Assembly (NCBI RefSeq): GCF_047338595.1
Contig: NZ_JBLFBO010000006.1
Span: 62,001-126,000 of the forward strand
Reading direction: 5' to 3'
DNA from: Nitrospira_D sp019636945
Lineage (GTDB): Bacteria; Nitrospirota; Nitrospiria; Nitrospirales; Nitrospiraceae
Length of the DNA stretch: 64,000 bases
The translations under genes were made by a program, and so were the position numbers. Below the pieces are notes generated by a model, which did not search any database, had not been told where the DNA came from, and saw only the letters and a list, made by a program, of their open reading frames with translations. Below, one piece after another: positions 1 through 8,106 of the stretch. Each line of letters opens with the position of its first letter. Position 1 is the first letter of the stretch.

Positions 1-504
1 GAAGCAGGGGAAGGTGGTGAGCTGGACCCTCTCATCTTTGATAAAACGGCAACAACCCCCTCCCATCTGATGATCGCATTTCAAGCCTTGTTAGGGTTGG
101 GAGGCTTGATCTTGGGCGCTCATTTGTTCGTGATGGCAGCGGAATCGATGGCAGGATTGTTCTCTATGTCGCCGCTGATTTTGACGCTCCTCATCGCGCC
201 ATTGGCCACTGAACTCCCGGAAATGTCCAATAGCTTTCTGTGGCTGTATCGGAAGAAAGACAAGCTCGCCGTGGCCAATGTGACGGGTGCCATGGTGTTT
301 CAAGGCACACTCCCCGTCTCACTCGGGCTGATCGGAACTGAATGGGTCATCGCTCCCTCGGCGTTGACAACCATGGTCTTGGCGGTACAGGCAGTAGGGC
401 TCTGCCTCCTTCAGATTCTGCTTGGAGGGCGTTGGCGACCGTGGTTGCTGGGGGCTGGCGCTCTCTTCTATATCGGCTATACCATCTACCTCTATGCCAG
501 CTAG
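1..504 (+). CDS. Sodium/calcium exchanger family protein, C-terminal part (5' end outside window)
   Basis: The frame is open from the first base, so this is the last 167 residues of a longer gene. The sequence is almost entirely hydrophobic helices, beginning after a short acidic linker. The stretch APLATELPEMSNSF matches the acidic alpha-repeat signature of the CaCA (Na+/Ca2+ exchanger) superfamily, where the Glu binds the transported cation. An earlier helix with GAHLFVMAAESMA and a later VTGAMVFQGTLPVSLG fit the second inverted repeat of the same fold. It should sit in the inner membrane and exchange Ca2+ or a similar cation for Na+ or H+. The stop overlaps the start of pdxA by 11 bases. 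Family assignment is good; the exact ion is not known. Confidence 0.8.
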   Translation, partial: EAGEGGELDPLIFDKTATTPSHLMIAFQALLGLGGLILGAHLFVMAAESMAGLFSMSPLILTLLIAPLATELPEMSNSFLWLYRKKDKLAVANVTGAMVFQGTLPVSLGLIGTEWVIAPSALTTMVLAVQAVGLCLLQILLGGRWRPWLLGAGALFYIGYTIYLYAS

Positions 505-1561
505 AACCAACCCAATTCGAAGAGTCTCGACCTCCTCATCACTCCCATTGCTTGGAATCACGATGGGAGACCCGGCAGGCATTGGCCCAGAAGTGATCGC
601 TAAAGCTCTGTCCGGAGGACGGCTGCACAAAATTTGCCGACCCCTGGTGATCGGGTCGCTTTCTGTCATGATTCGTACCGTTAAGACGCTGCGACTCAAA
701 CTGACTGTCCTCCCCATCGATGGCCATGAAACGCCAGCGCCCCGCCCAGGCACCGTGGCCCTCCTGGACCCACTGAGCACCCCATTGGGCCGATTTACAC
801 CGGGCCTTGCCGCGGCTGAAACCGGTGCGGCGTCAGTCACCTTCATTAAGAAAGCCGTAGAACTCGCCCAATTGGGCTGCCTCGATGGGATCGTGACCGC
901 GCCGATCAATAAAGAAGCCATCAACATGGCGGGCTGCCGATACCCTGGACACACCGAATTATTGGCCGACCTGACCCGGGCGAAGGAATCCGGCATGATG
1001 ATCGTAGGCGGCCCATTGCGGATCATGTTCGTCACGACACATGTCGCAATTAAAGAGCTTCCGACGTTGCTGACTCAAGCGAGGATTGAAAAAACGATCC
1101 GGTTGGCTCACATGGCACTCACCACGTTATTTGGAGTCAAACGACCGAAGATCGGAGTGGCCGCACTGAATCCGCATGCGGGCGAACATGGCCTATTCGG
1201 AAATGAGGAAGCTCGCGTCATTCTTCCGGCAGCCCGGACAGCCCAAGCGCAGGGCATTCTTGCTAGTGATCCATTGCCCGCCGACACGCTGTTTGGAAAG
1301 GCCGCAAAGGGACAGTATGACGGGATTGTGGCCTTGTACCATGACCAGGGCTTGATTCCGCTGAAGCTCGTGGCGTTCGGCACCTGCGTGAATCTCACCG
1401 TCGGCTTGCCCATCATTCGCACGTCCGTCGACCATGGAACCGCCTTCGACATTGTGGGGAAAAGAGTGGCCGACCCGGGAAGCCTAATCGAAGCGGTCAC
1501 CTTGGCGGCACGAATCGCTCAGCGACGTGTCAAGAAAGGGCGTGCTCACCATGCCACTTGA
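494..1561 (+). CDS. pdxA: 4-hydroxythreonine-4-phosphate dehydrogenase PdxA
   Basis: PdxA oxidises 4-phosphohydroxy-L-threonine in the DXP-dependent pathway to pyridoxal phosphate, acting as a metal-dependent cytosolic dimer. The 355-residue product carries family hallmarks in order: GITMGDPAGIGPE near the N-terminus, APINKEAINMAG followed by YPGHTE in the middle, LNPHAGEHGLFGNEE, ALYHDQGLIPLK and VGLPIIRTSVDHGTAFDIVG near the C-terminus. The His and Asp residues in these motifs are the known metal and substrate ligands. The frame stays open upstream, but the ATG at 494 leaves a short N-terminal tail of about 20 residues before the first conserved motif. The gene overlaps both neighbours by 11 bases, so translation with the exchanger and with the next gene is probably coupled. 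Confidence 0.95.
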   Translation: MPARTNPIRRVSTSSSLPLLGITMGDPAGIGPEVIAKALSGGRLHKICRPLVIGSLSVMIRTVKTLRLKLTVLPIDGHETPAPRPGTVALLDPLSTPLGRFTPGLAAAETGAASVTFIKKAVELAQLGCLDGIVTAPINKEAINMAGCRYPGHTELLADLTRAKESGMMIVGGPLRIMFVTTHVAIKELPTLLTQARIEKTIRLAHMALTTLFGVKRPKIGVAALNPHAGEHGLFGNEEARVILPAARTAQAQGILASDPLPADTLFGKAAKGQYDGIVALYHDQGLIPLKLVAFGTCVNLTVGLPIIRTSVDHGTAFDIVGKRVADPGSLIEAVTLAARIAQRRVKKGRAHHAT

Positions 1562-1868
1562 TCGCGCGACGCAGTTGACCACCATTCGACAACAGATCGC
1601 GGAACTGGATGCGCTTGCGCAACAAACCTGTCAGGACCTGAATACCGTGGCGGGAACAGAACGAGTCGCAAAGTGGAAATCACGCACCATCGCACTGCTC
1701 ACCGCGACGGTCGGCGAGGTAGACGGGCACACGTTCGCCCGTATCCAACCAGGACCATCCTTCACCAACGACTTGCTTGAAGAGTTTACTGATCTCGTGG
1801 AGTGTTACCGTACGCCGCTGGTTCGCCTCCTCGACAAACTCGCTCGTTCATCTTCGCCCGGGAGTTGA
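1551..1868 (+). CDS. Small hypothetical protein between pdxA and rsmA
   Basis: I do not recognise this 105-residue protein. It looks soluble and mostly helical: a Gln/Glu-rich first half, a central KWKSRTIALLTATVGEVDG, then an acidic DLLEEFTDLVE stretch. No signal peptide or membrane segment is seen. The ATG at 1551 is preferred over the in-frame start at 1527 because an AAAGGG sits about ten bases upstream. It overlaps the end of pdxA by 11 bases and stops 2 bases before the chosen rsmA start, so it looks like a translated middle member of a pdxA-rsmA operon. A cytosolic accessory role is possible but nothing in the sequence shows one. Confidence 0.7.
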   Translation: MPLDRATQLTTIRQQIAELDALAQQTCQDLNTVAGTERVAKWKSRTIALLTATVGEVDGHTFARIQPGPSFTNDLLEEFTDLVECYRTPLVRLLDKLARSSSPGS

Positions 1869-1870
1869 GG

Positions 1871-2674
1871 GTGGATTCAGCATCTCCTCCCGCGGCGATC
1901 AGGCGGCTTGGACAAAATTTTCTTGTGGACCCGAACATCGTTCGCAAGATCGTCGCACTCGCGGAACTTTCATCCGCTGATACCGTCCTCGAGATCGGCC
2001 CGGGCCGGGGCTTCCTGACGGAAGCCCTGTGCCGAGCCGCCGGCCACATCACCGCCATTGAGGTTGATCCTCGTCTCCACACGTTTCTAGCTGAACGAAC
2101 CGCGCATCTTGCGAATTTAACCCTCCTGCTCGGCGATGCCCTGACCTGTTCGATCGAACACTTACCGATCGGGACCATCGTCGTCGCCAATCTCCCCTAC
2201 TATATTTCCACTCCGCTCTTATTTCGGCTCCTGTCTCAAGGCAATCGTTTCGCCCGCATGGTCCTAATGCTTCAAAACGAAGTCGCGGACCGTCTTATTG
2301 CAAAACCTGGGAGTTCAGATTACGGTGTCCTCTCTGTGATGGCCCAATACTCCGCAAATATTTCAAAGGCATTCAAAGTTTCTCCGCAGTGCTTCCGCCC
2401 TCGACCCGAAGTTGATTCAGCTGTTGTGCTGCTGCATGCACTCGAACCGCGAGTGCGCCATCCTGAAGCGGAGCGACGGTTCACCACGCTTGTACGAGCC
2501 GCGTTCGCTCACCGACGGAAGACACTCGTGAACTCACTTCGGAACGAAGGGTATGATTCGAAGCTTGTCGAAACAGCCCTGGCAACACTTCACCTCCCAC
2601 CCTCGCTTCGCGCTGAAACCCTTCCTTTGGAACAGTTTCTCGAGTTAGCCCGTTGCATGGAGGATGTGACGTAA
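1871..2674 (+). CDS. rsmA: 16S rRNA (adenine1518-N6/adenine1519-N6)-dimethyltransferase
   Basis: RsmA (KsgA) dimethylates two adjacent adenines in the 3' terminal hairpin of 16S rRNA, using S-adenosylmethionine, late in small-subunit assembly. The 267-residue product shows the expected order: RLGQNFLVDPNIVRKIV at the N-terminus, the SAM loop EIGPGRGFLTEAL, the catalytic NLPYYIS motif, then FRPRPEVDSAVV and the RAAFAHRRKTLVNSL helix. The length is normal for the family. The start is set at GTG 1871, with GGAG seven bases upstream; a TTG at 1865 and a GTG at 1802 are also in frame. The pairing with pdxA is a common bacterial arrangement. The converging gene downstream is the ZorB-like gene. Confidence 0.95.
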   Translation: MDSASPPAAIRRLGQNFLVDPNIVRKIVALAELSSADTVLEIGPGRGFLTEALCRAAGHITAIEVDPRLHTFLAERTAHLANLTLLLGDALTCSIEHLPIGTIVVANLPYYISTPLLFRLLSQGNRFARMVLMLQNEVADRLIAKPGSSDYGVLSVMAQYSANISKAFKVSPQCFRPRPEVDSAVVLLHALEPRVRHPEAERRFTTLVRAAFAHRRKTLVNSLRNEGYDSKLVETALATLHLPPSLRAETLPLEQFLELARCMEDVT

Positions 2675-2858
2675 CCGGTATCCTGTACCTCAAAGTGAGA
2701 CGATACTGATGACGGCATCATTCCCAAGCACCGTACAAACTCACTCACCCGCAAAAGGAATGTCCTGAAGGTATGGCAGGCTGTCGAAGCCCATTCCAAA
2801 GCGCACCCCATCTCCACCACGTGGCAGCCATGAGCGACGTTCAATTGGTTCGCGGCGT

Positions 2859-3500
2859 TTACTGAGGGCGCAAGTGTATTTTGAACATCACCCGGCGGCT
2901 CCGCTCCCGATCCAGGCCTCCTGCATCGTCCCGTAGAAGATTCTGTCTCCCACGACCATTCGCCGTCGCCTTTTGTAGAAAACATTCGTAGGCCCAGGGA
3001 AGCTTCTCTCGGACGATCTCCACGCTCTTGGCCAGTACGGCGAACGATCGCTCCTGGCTTAATCGCAAATTGCGGAGGTCGTCTCCGAGATCATCGGTGT
3101 ATCCCTCTATGACAAAAGCTTCCACTTCTTTGCCTCCTTGGGCACATACCATAGCGGCATAGTGTGGCATCGTCTCCGACAAGAAGGCCTCCGCAGGCGG
3201 AAGTAACCTGCTCTCCCCAAAGTCAAAGCTGAGCGCAACGTCCGGTATACTGACAGACAAAACATCTGGTTTGTGGGCTTCATGCTGGAGAAACGGACGG
3301 TCAAGGTTCTGTCGTTCTTCCCTTGGAGATGAAAGACCCTCTGCATGACTTTCCTGGCTCTCGTGAACCCGGCTCACATAGGCGGCGAACAGAAGGATGA
3401 AGATCACGGCGAGCGAGGTCATGAGATCGGTCACCCCACTAAACACAACCGACGGCGAGACGGAAGATTCCCGTGCCAGTGACAGTTTGCGATGTCTCAT
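2859..3500 (-). CDS. ZorB/MotB-like OmpA-domain stator protein
   Basis: This 213-residue protein has one transmembrane helix near residues 18-42, starting GVTDLMTSLAVIFILLF. The Asp at its start is where MotB and ZorB carry the proton-binding residue. The C-terminal half is an OmpA-like peptidoglycan-binding domain, seen in VIEGYTDDLG, LRNLRLSQERS and the closing DRERSRRVMFKI. The build matches the B subunit of a 5:2 proton-driven stator: a short cytoplasmic tail, one helix and a periplasmic peptidoglycan anchor. It lies 15 bases downstream of the ZorA-like gene, clearly in one operon. No ZorC, ZorD, ZorE or nuclease gene follows; the next gene is rsmA on the other strand. Specific ZorB rather than MotB, TolR or general OmpA identity is an inference from the helix and the partner. 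Confidence 0.8.
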   Translation of the reverse strand: MRHRKLSLARESSVSPSVVFSGVTDLMTSLAVIFILLFAAYVSRVHESQESHAEGLSSPREERQNLDRPFLQHEAHKPDVLSVSIPDVALSFDFGESRLLPPAEAFLSETMPHYAAMVCAQGGKEVEAFVIEGYTDDLGDDLRNLRLSQERSFAVLAKSVEIVREKLPWAYECFLQKATANGRGRQNLLRDDAGGLDRERSRRVMFKIHLRPQ

Positions 3501-3515
3501 TTATCCACTCTCGCG

Positions 3516-4733
3516 TTACTCCTGATGAGGCGTGCTGTTCCCACTGCTCCCCCTCTTGACAGAGGAAGTATCAGGTACTGCCACTCCATGGGTCTTCAGC
3601 TCCTGAAATATGGTTTCCATTTCTGTTTTTGAGAGCTGGACCGGAAGCGCCTGACCTTTCATGGTTCGGTTGAGATCCTGGATCGCATCTACCAGAGGCT
3701 GAGTCACCCGCTTCAATGCTTTTTGAACCTCATGACCAATCTCTCCTGGAAGATCGTCGACCGTTGAACTACGTTGAGTCGCACTCATCGCGGTGAGAGA
3801 CTCTGACACCTTCGTCAAGGCGGCTACTGCCGTACCGAGTCGATGGTGTACGACTTCAGCCAATTGTTTGTCACCGTCGCTCCGAGTAGGACCGACGATG
3901 GGTGACACATGCCCGGTCTGCACCGCTAAAGACTGGGCATGTTGACCCACGATCCGTTGAGGAAACACTTCATCGAGCAGCGAGAGACACCGTCGATGTC
4001 GGTTGCTCAGGCGATACCAAACGGAGTTTTCCAAAAGAGTGAACGCATTCGCACAAGCCAAACCGGCAATGGATGTGACAAACTTTCCCGAGAGCCCGTT
4101 AATGAGACCCGTGATGCCTTCAACCTGCGAGCCGTTTGCATGAAGTTTGCTCAGACCGATAAGAATCGCCAGAAACGTGAACGTCAGTCCAATACCGGTC
4201 AGGAATGACGGGAGTTGCCGATAGAACCCGACGTTGAGGTATTCCGCCATGGAGGCCTCAAAGGAGAAGTATTCTGCCGCCGATTTTTGCGCAGAGACCG
4301 TCGGATCGAGAAACCAGGCCGACTGTTCGATGGCGAAGGTCTTTCGGTAGGAAAGCCACTCTGCAGCAAATGCCGGTTCCGCACGCATGGCCCGATCCAA
4401 CACGTGGAGATCATCGAGATCGCGTTGTGACTGTGGCGACTCGTCTGAACGCGGCCTTGTTCTCCCCAACGTCAGTGTGACAATCCACTCCTTTGACCAT
4501 TGCCGGCGTGCGACGAGAAGGCTCGACACCTGTGATTGCACTCGACACAATGCCTGTCGAATCCGCCAGGCTCCACGAAGGAGGACGGCTCCATGCCAGC
4601 CGCACATGGCAAGAATCCCCGCCATGCCGATCCAGCTCAGTACTGGACTGGACAATCCGCCGATGATGGCTACATCCTGAGTGACGAATTCCCATAAGCC
4701 GTTTGCCGTCTTCCACCCATTTGTCGCATCCAT
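3516..4733 (-). CDS. ZorA/MotA-like proton channel protein
   Basis: This 405-residue membrane protein has hydrophobic segments near residues 21-55, 174-194 and 216-235. The pair LPSFLTGIGLTFTFLAILIG and GLSGKFVTSIAGLACANAF resembles the MotA/TolQ/ExbB channel helices as they appear in ZorA of Zorya anti-phage systems. The central cytoplasmic region (60-165) is helical. After residue 260 there is a Thr/Ser-rich helical tail, much shorter than the long cytoplasmic tail of typical ZorA. It should form an ion channel with the downstream OmpA-domain protein and convert proton flow to rotation. No flagellar genes are in the window. The ATG at 4733 has no strong ribosome site. The identity is good at superfamily level; the link to Zorya is inferred. 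Confidence 0.75.
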   Translation of the reverse strand: MDATNGWKTANGLWEFVTQDVAIIGGLSSPVLSWIGMAGILAMCGWHGAVLLRGAWRIRQALCRVQSQVSSLLVARRQWSKEWIVTLTLGRTRPRSDESPQSQRDLDDLHVLDRAMRAEPAFAAEWLSYRKTFAIEQSAWFLDPTVSAQKSAAEYFSFEASMAEYLNVGFYRQLPSFLTGIGLTFTFLAILIGLSKLHANGSQVEGITGLINGLSGKFVTSIAGLACANAFTLLENSVWYRLSNRHRRCLSLLDEVFPQRIVGQHAQSLAVQTGHVSPIVGPTRSDGDKQLAEVVHHRLGTAVAALTKVSESLTAMSATQRSSTVDDLPGEIGHEVQKALKRVTQPLVDAIQDLNRTMKGQALPVQLSKTEMETIFQELKTHGVAVPDTSSVKRGSSGNSTPHQE

Positions 4734-4862
4734 TTGGCCGCACCCCTATCCAGACACGGAACCCAGGGATAACCAGACCAGTCAGCTCAACTTTCGTGCC
4801 AGCGGAGAACCACGGTTTATTGGGCATTCTCCACATGACCTGACAACACAGTCGGCACTTCC

Positions 4863-4879
4863 TGCCGAGCAGCTCGGCA
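4863..4879. promoter_or_regulatory. 17-bp palindrome upstream of the ZorA-like gene
   Basis: TGCCGAGC and GCTCGGCA form perfect 8-base arms around a single A. It lies in the 266-base non-coding stretch (4734-4999) between the divergent ZorA-like gene and the small gene at 5000, about 130 bases from each start. It could be an operator for either gene or part of a small hairpin. No other feature was seen in that stretch. Confidence 0.35.
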
Positions 4880-4999
4880 CGTTCTTCCAGGTTTAGGCAT
4901 CGGTTTGAACATCGGGAAGGAGAAGAGTCCGTTACTTCCAGGCAGAGAGACCTTCGTGTATGATTGTCCCGTCGCCTCTGAGGTGATGGGAGATCAGCC

Positions 5000-5197
5000 A
5001 TGCATTTTGTCCGTATCGGAAACCGCGCCATCAACCTGGACTTGGTTTCTCATTGTGAAGTTCAAGCCTGGCACGATACGGTGTCGGTCAAGGTGTTTAT
5101 GACCGGCACCGCGAATAATACCCCGGTGGTGCTGAACGAAGAGGAAGCGAAGCTGTTCTGGAAGTACATGGAGTATGTCGCGGAGAAGCCGGTTTAA
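5000..5197 (+). CDS. Small hypothetical protein
   Basis: A 65-residue soluble protein starting MHFVRIGNRAINLDLVSHCE. I do not recognise a named domain, but the build (two short beta strands with VSVKVFMTG, then VVLNEEEAKLFWKYMEYV as a C-terminal helix) looks like a folded small domain rather than noise. A GGGAG lies nine bases before the ATG. It stands alone, divergent from the ZorA-like gene and followed by 264 bases without a gene (5198-5461), in which I see nothing. Function unknown. Confidence 0.6.
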   Translation: MHFVRIGNRAINLDLVSHCEVQAWHDTVSVKVFMTGTANNTPVVLNEEEAKLFWKYMEYVAEKPV

Positions 5198-5461
5198 CCT
5201 ATCGTACCGTTCGAGTCGTTACTCCCTCTCTTTTCCTCCCGTCAGCGATCATACAGAAGTAGTTGTCCCGTCTCTTTCATGGTCGTTGATGAGGAATTGC
5301 CCATAAAACAGGAGGATTCTTAACCTTTTGGATAGAGACCGATCGCGGCACATATCGAGTTGATTCACAGCTCCACATTCACCAGGATGACGATTCCACC
5401 GGCTTGCACGTGATAGATCTATCCGGTCGCTTGGTCCATTGCTTTCGTGGTATGGTTAAGC

Positions 5462-5860
5462 ATGAGTAGTGATTCGACCTTCTGCAGGGCGTTCAGAGAC
5501 GGCGAGTCTCATCTCCCGACGGCTTCGAGAAAAGGGCTCATTCGCCTCACCGGTCTTCTCTGCCTCTTCTTTGGCCTCACTGGGTGTATCAACGAATATT
5601 CTGTGCTCAGTGGCTCCGGTGTTCCCTTGCTGATTTCACGCCGTGGCTACTCCGCAGAGGATTGTACTGAAAAGGTGAAGGACGAGGCGGCTCGCATGGG
5701 TATGACATTGCGATATATTCACATCCGAGGGAATGACGTAGGCCGTTCACTTCTCTGGCCCTTTCAACCAGGGTATGCCTGTGAAGCGGCGTTTGGTCCT
5801 GAGCAACCCCCGATCGGAACATACCCAGGCCCGTTGCCTATCGGTTCTCGTGGATCGTGA
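5462..5860 (+). CDS. Small putative lipoprotein
   Basis: The 132-residue product has a basic stretch, then a hydrophobic segment GLLCLFFGLTGC that ends in a lipobox-like LTGC, so it is probably acylated and anchored in the envelope. The mature part is about 90 residues with two Cys, an RRGYSAEDCTEKVKDEA helix and a Pro/Gly-rich tail. The unusually long stretch before the hydrophobic core suggests the true start may lie further in than 5462; a GTG at 5447 is also in frame. No family is recognised. It is followed by a promoter region for the next gene. Confidence 0.55.
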   Translation: MSSDSTFCRAFRDGESHLPTASRKGLIRLTGLLCLFFGLTGCINEYSVLSGSGVPLLISRRGYSAEDCTEKVKDEAARMGMTLRYIHIRGNDVGRSLLWPFQPGYACEAAFGPEQPPIGTYPGPLPIGSRGS

Positions 5861-6002
5861 TCACGCGACTAAGCCTTGCTCCCCTCTCTCTCTAATCCAT
5901 AGTCCCTTACTGCAGCTGCTCACGTTGATGTAGCGCTCTCGTCGGCCTGAGATTTGGTCCTCCTCCAATACCGTGTTGGCTGTCACCACTTCAACCATTT
6001 GC

Positions 6003-6037
6003 TTGTTGTATCAGAGCCTTACGCTATACTTGATACA
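6003..6037 (+). promoter_or_regulatory. Predicted sigma-70 promoter with an overlapping inverted repeat
   Basis: TTGTTG (6003-6008) and TATACT (6025-6030) are separated by 16 bases, a fair -35/-10 pair about 60 bases before the receiver-GGDEF gene. The perfect inverted repeat TGTATCA (6007-6013) / TGATACA (6031-6037) brackets the -10 box, where a repressor would block polymerase. The binding protein is unknown. Confidence 0.4.
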
Positions 6038-6089
6038 GATCCACAGAATAAGTTGTAGGCAGTAAGCGGCTGGGCCACCCGGACTGGGC

Positions 6090-7013
6090 ATGATCAAGAT
6101 TCTCTTAGTTGAAGATAATGATGTCGATGCTCGTCTGACGCAGGATATCCTTGCAGAGTGGCATCTGGAAGAATTCAATATCACCCATGTGACACGCCTG
6201 AGTGAGGCCTTCCGCTATCTCGCTCGAGCTCGATTTGATGCTGTGCTCTTGGACCTTTCGCTCCCGGATGGGTCCGGGCTCTCAACGGTTCGGCAGATTC
6301 ATGCGGCGAATCCGACCATCGCACTGATTGTACTCAGCGGGCTCAACGATCAAACGCTGGCCTTGCAAGCGGTCCAGAATGGCGCACAAGATTATCTCGT
6401 GAAGGGAGAAGGTCCGTCGGAACTCTTGGCCCGCTCAATCCATTACGCAATCGAACGGAAGCGTGCGGAAGCACGACTCACGTACCTTGCCCAGTACGAT
6501 CAGCTGACCGGACTCGTGAACCGCAGCTTGTTCCGGGACCGACTCGTGCAAGCCATGGCACGAAGTAAGCGCCTCCAGCAGCCGCTGGGACTGATGCTGC
6601 TTGACCTGGATCGATTCAAGCCCGTGAACGATACGCTCGGCCACAGTGTCGGTGATCAACTGTTGAAAGTTGTGGCTGAACGACTCCATGAATGTGTTCG
6701 TGAAGTGGACACCGTCGCGCGCATGGGGGGAGATGAGTTTACCATCATCCTAGAAGGCTTGATGTGCGAGGAGGATATCTCATTGGTGGCCCAACGCATC
6801 ACCACATCCCTCTCCGAACCGTTCGTCCTTGGCGAACACCAGGCCGTGATCAGCGTCAGTATCGGCATCACCATCTATCCGACCGACGACCATGATATCG
6901 ATGAACTATTAGCACATGCGGATGCCGCAATGTACCGCGCGAAACAACAAGGCGGCAACTCGTTTCAGTTTCACATTCCTAACGATTCACCATCCTCGAC
7001 ATGTCAAGATTGA
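6090..7013 (+). CDS. Response regulator with receiver and GGDEF domains (diguanylate cyclase)
   Basis: The protein (307 residues) has an N-terminal receiver domain, residues 1-125: the acidic pair in LLVEDND, the phospho-acceptor Asp in VLLDLSLPDGSGL, the Ser in IVLSG and the Lys in YLVKGEG. A linker helix leads to a GGDEF domain, residues 140-300, with DQLTGLVNR, LDLDRFKPVNDTLGH, an intact RMGGDEF active site and SIGITIYPTD. An inhibitory RxxD site (REVD) lies five residues before GGDEF, so product feedback is likely. It should make cyclic di-GMP from GTP when phosphorylated. No partner histidine kinase is adjacent. It is transcribed alone from the promoter seen upstream. Confidence 0.92.
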   Translation: MIKILLVEDNDVDARLTQDILAEWHLEEFNITHVTRLSEAFRYLARARFDAVLLDLSLPDGSGLSTVRQIHAANPTIALIVLSGLNDQTLALQAVQNGAQDYLVKGEGPSELLARSIHYAIERKRAEARLTYLAQYDQLTGLVNRSLFRDRLVQAMARSKRLQQPLGLMLLDLDRFKPVNDTLGHSVGDQLLKVVAERLHECVREVDTVARMGGDEFTIILEGLMCEEDISLVAQRITTSLSEPFVLGEHQAVISVSIGITIYPTDDHDIDELLAHADAAMYRAKQQGGNSFQFHIPNDSPSSTCQD

Positions 7014-7463
7014 TGGGTCGTCGTCTGTCACTGGCGCTCAGCCGTGCCTGTTCGCGAGCGCTCTCTTGGAAAAGACGCGGGGAGCTGAGCGGCCAATGAC
7101 GGGCGAGTGAGGCGTTGACATCAATCGGGGTCCTAATGCGGCGGTTTGTCCATTGGATAACATCAGGACCAATGCATTGGACCAGCACGTGACAGGATAC
7201 CGTTCGACATAGTGCACTCCCGGGAGAAGACCCTCTCCGGTCTTTGCACTGGTGATTACATCGTGGTGATCTGAGTAGGTAAACCATCTTGTACAATTCT
7301 GTGTCCTGCATACTCCGTTACCGACAATGTCCTTGTTTTCTCATGCAGAGGCTCACGCAAGGCCCTGTTTTTTCAGCGCTTCCCTCCCCCACTTCTCCAT
7401 ATGCTGGGCATACCGATTGCTTTACAACCCACTCGACTTTGGTTGAACCGATGGAGGCCTGAT
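7014..7463. other. Non-coding stretch between the GGDEF gene and the YbgF-like gene
   Basis: About 450 bases without a convincing gene. Reading frames on either strand here lack ribosome sites and show no recognisable protein features. I see no clear RNA gene or repeat. Confidence 0.5.
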
Positions 7464-7985
7464 ATGGCTGCGAGACAAGGTATTGGAATCCTCCTCATGC
7501 TCGTTATTGTTTTCTCAGCAGGTCAGCCATTTGCCGCCCCTGCGCAGCGTCAGGATGCACCCCGTCATCTCTATGATCGCATCATGGAGGAATTCAAACA
7601 CCGCGACTACGAAGCGGCGATGGCCGGTTTTCGCCTGTTCATTGAGCTCCACGGTCAATCCGCACTGGCAGCCAACGCACAATACTGGATTGGAGAATGC
7701 CAGTTTCGTACTCGGCGATATCGAGACGCCCTACAGTCCTTCTACGACGTCGTGTCCAATTACCCGCTCAGCCCAAAGTTGGCCGCCTCGACTCTCAAGC
7801 TGGGCCAGACCTATATCAAACTGAGAGATCAAGAGAAGGCCCGTCTGATGTTCGATCGTGTTATCGATCAATATCCGGAAAGTCCCGAAGCAGAAGTTGC
7901 GCGCAAGGCGGTCGAAGCGCTGTCCCCCAGCGAAGAGCCCTCCACATCGTCACCGCAGCTCCAATCTGAGCGATCAAACGATTGA
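7464..7985 (+). CDS. YbgF/CpoB-like periplasmic tetratricopeptide protein
   Basis: The 173-residue product has a signal peptide (residues 1-25, ending AAPA) and then TPR-like helices. The repeats read like those of YbgF/CpoB and BamD: YEAAMAGFRLFIELHG with AQYWIGECQFRTRRYRDAL, then LKLGQTYIKLRDQEKA with YPESPEAEVARKAVE. Such proteins act at the Tol-Pal or BAM machineries in the periplasm. The start is ATG 7464, with GGAGG six bases ahead, which removes 21 unlikely residues encoded by the longer frame. YbgF usually has an N-terminal coiled coil, which is missing here, and no tol genes are nearby, so only the TPR family is certain. Confidence 0.8.
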   Translation: MAARQGIGILLMLVIVFSAGQPFAAPAQRQDAPRHLYDRIMEEFKHRDYEAAMAGFRLFIELHGQSALAANAQYWIGECQFRTRRYRDALQSFYDVVSNYPLSPKLAASTLKLGQTYIKLRDQEKARLMFDRVIDQYPESPEAEVARKAVEALSPSEEPSTSSPQLQSERSND

Positions 7986-8106
7986 CGGTTCCGAAGGAAG
8001 AGGCACTCGAAGCGCGAGCGAGGCAAGAGATCCCGGCAAAGATACCTCCCCACCATCATTGCCATTCCAACACCCGCCCCGTTGGACAACTCGATTGATA
8101 CAGATC

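Noticed and set aside
319..1035. A 238-residue reading frame on the minus strand opposite pdxA
   Set aside because: It lies wholly inside the well-supported pdxA gene, has Pro/Ser/Arg-rich composition and no recognisable domain, as expected of an antisense shadow in G+C-rich DNA.
6979..7311. A 110-residue reading frame on the minus strand after the GGDEF gene
   Set aside because: Cys/Arg/Ser-rich composition, no ribosome site, no family features. The stretch is treated as non-coding.
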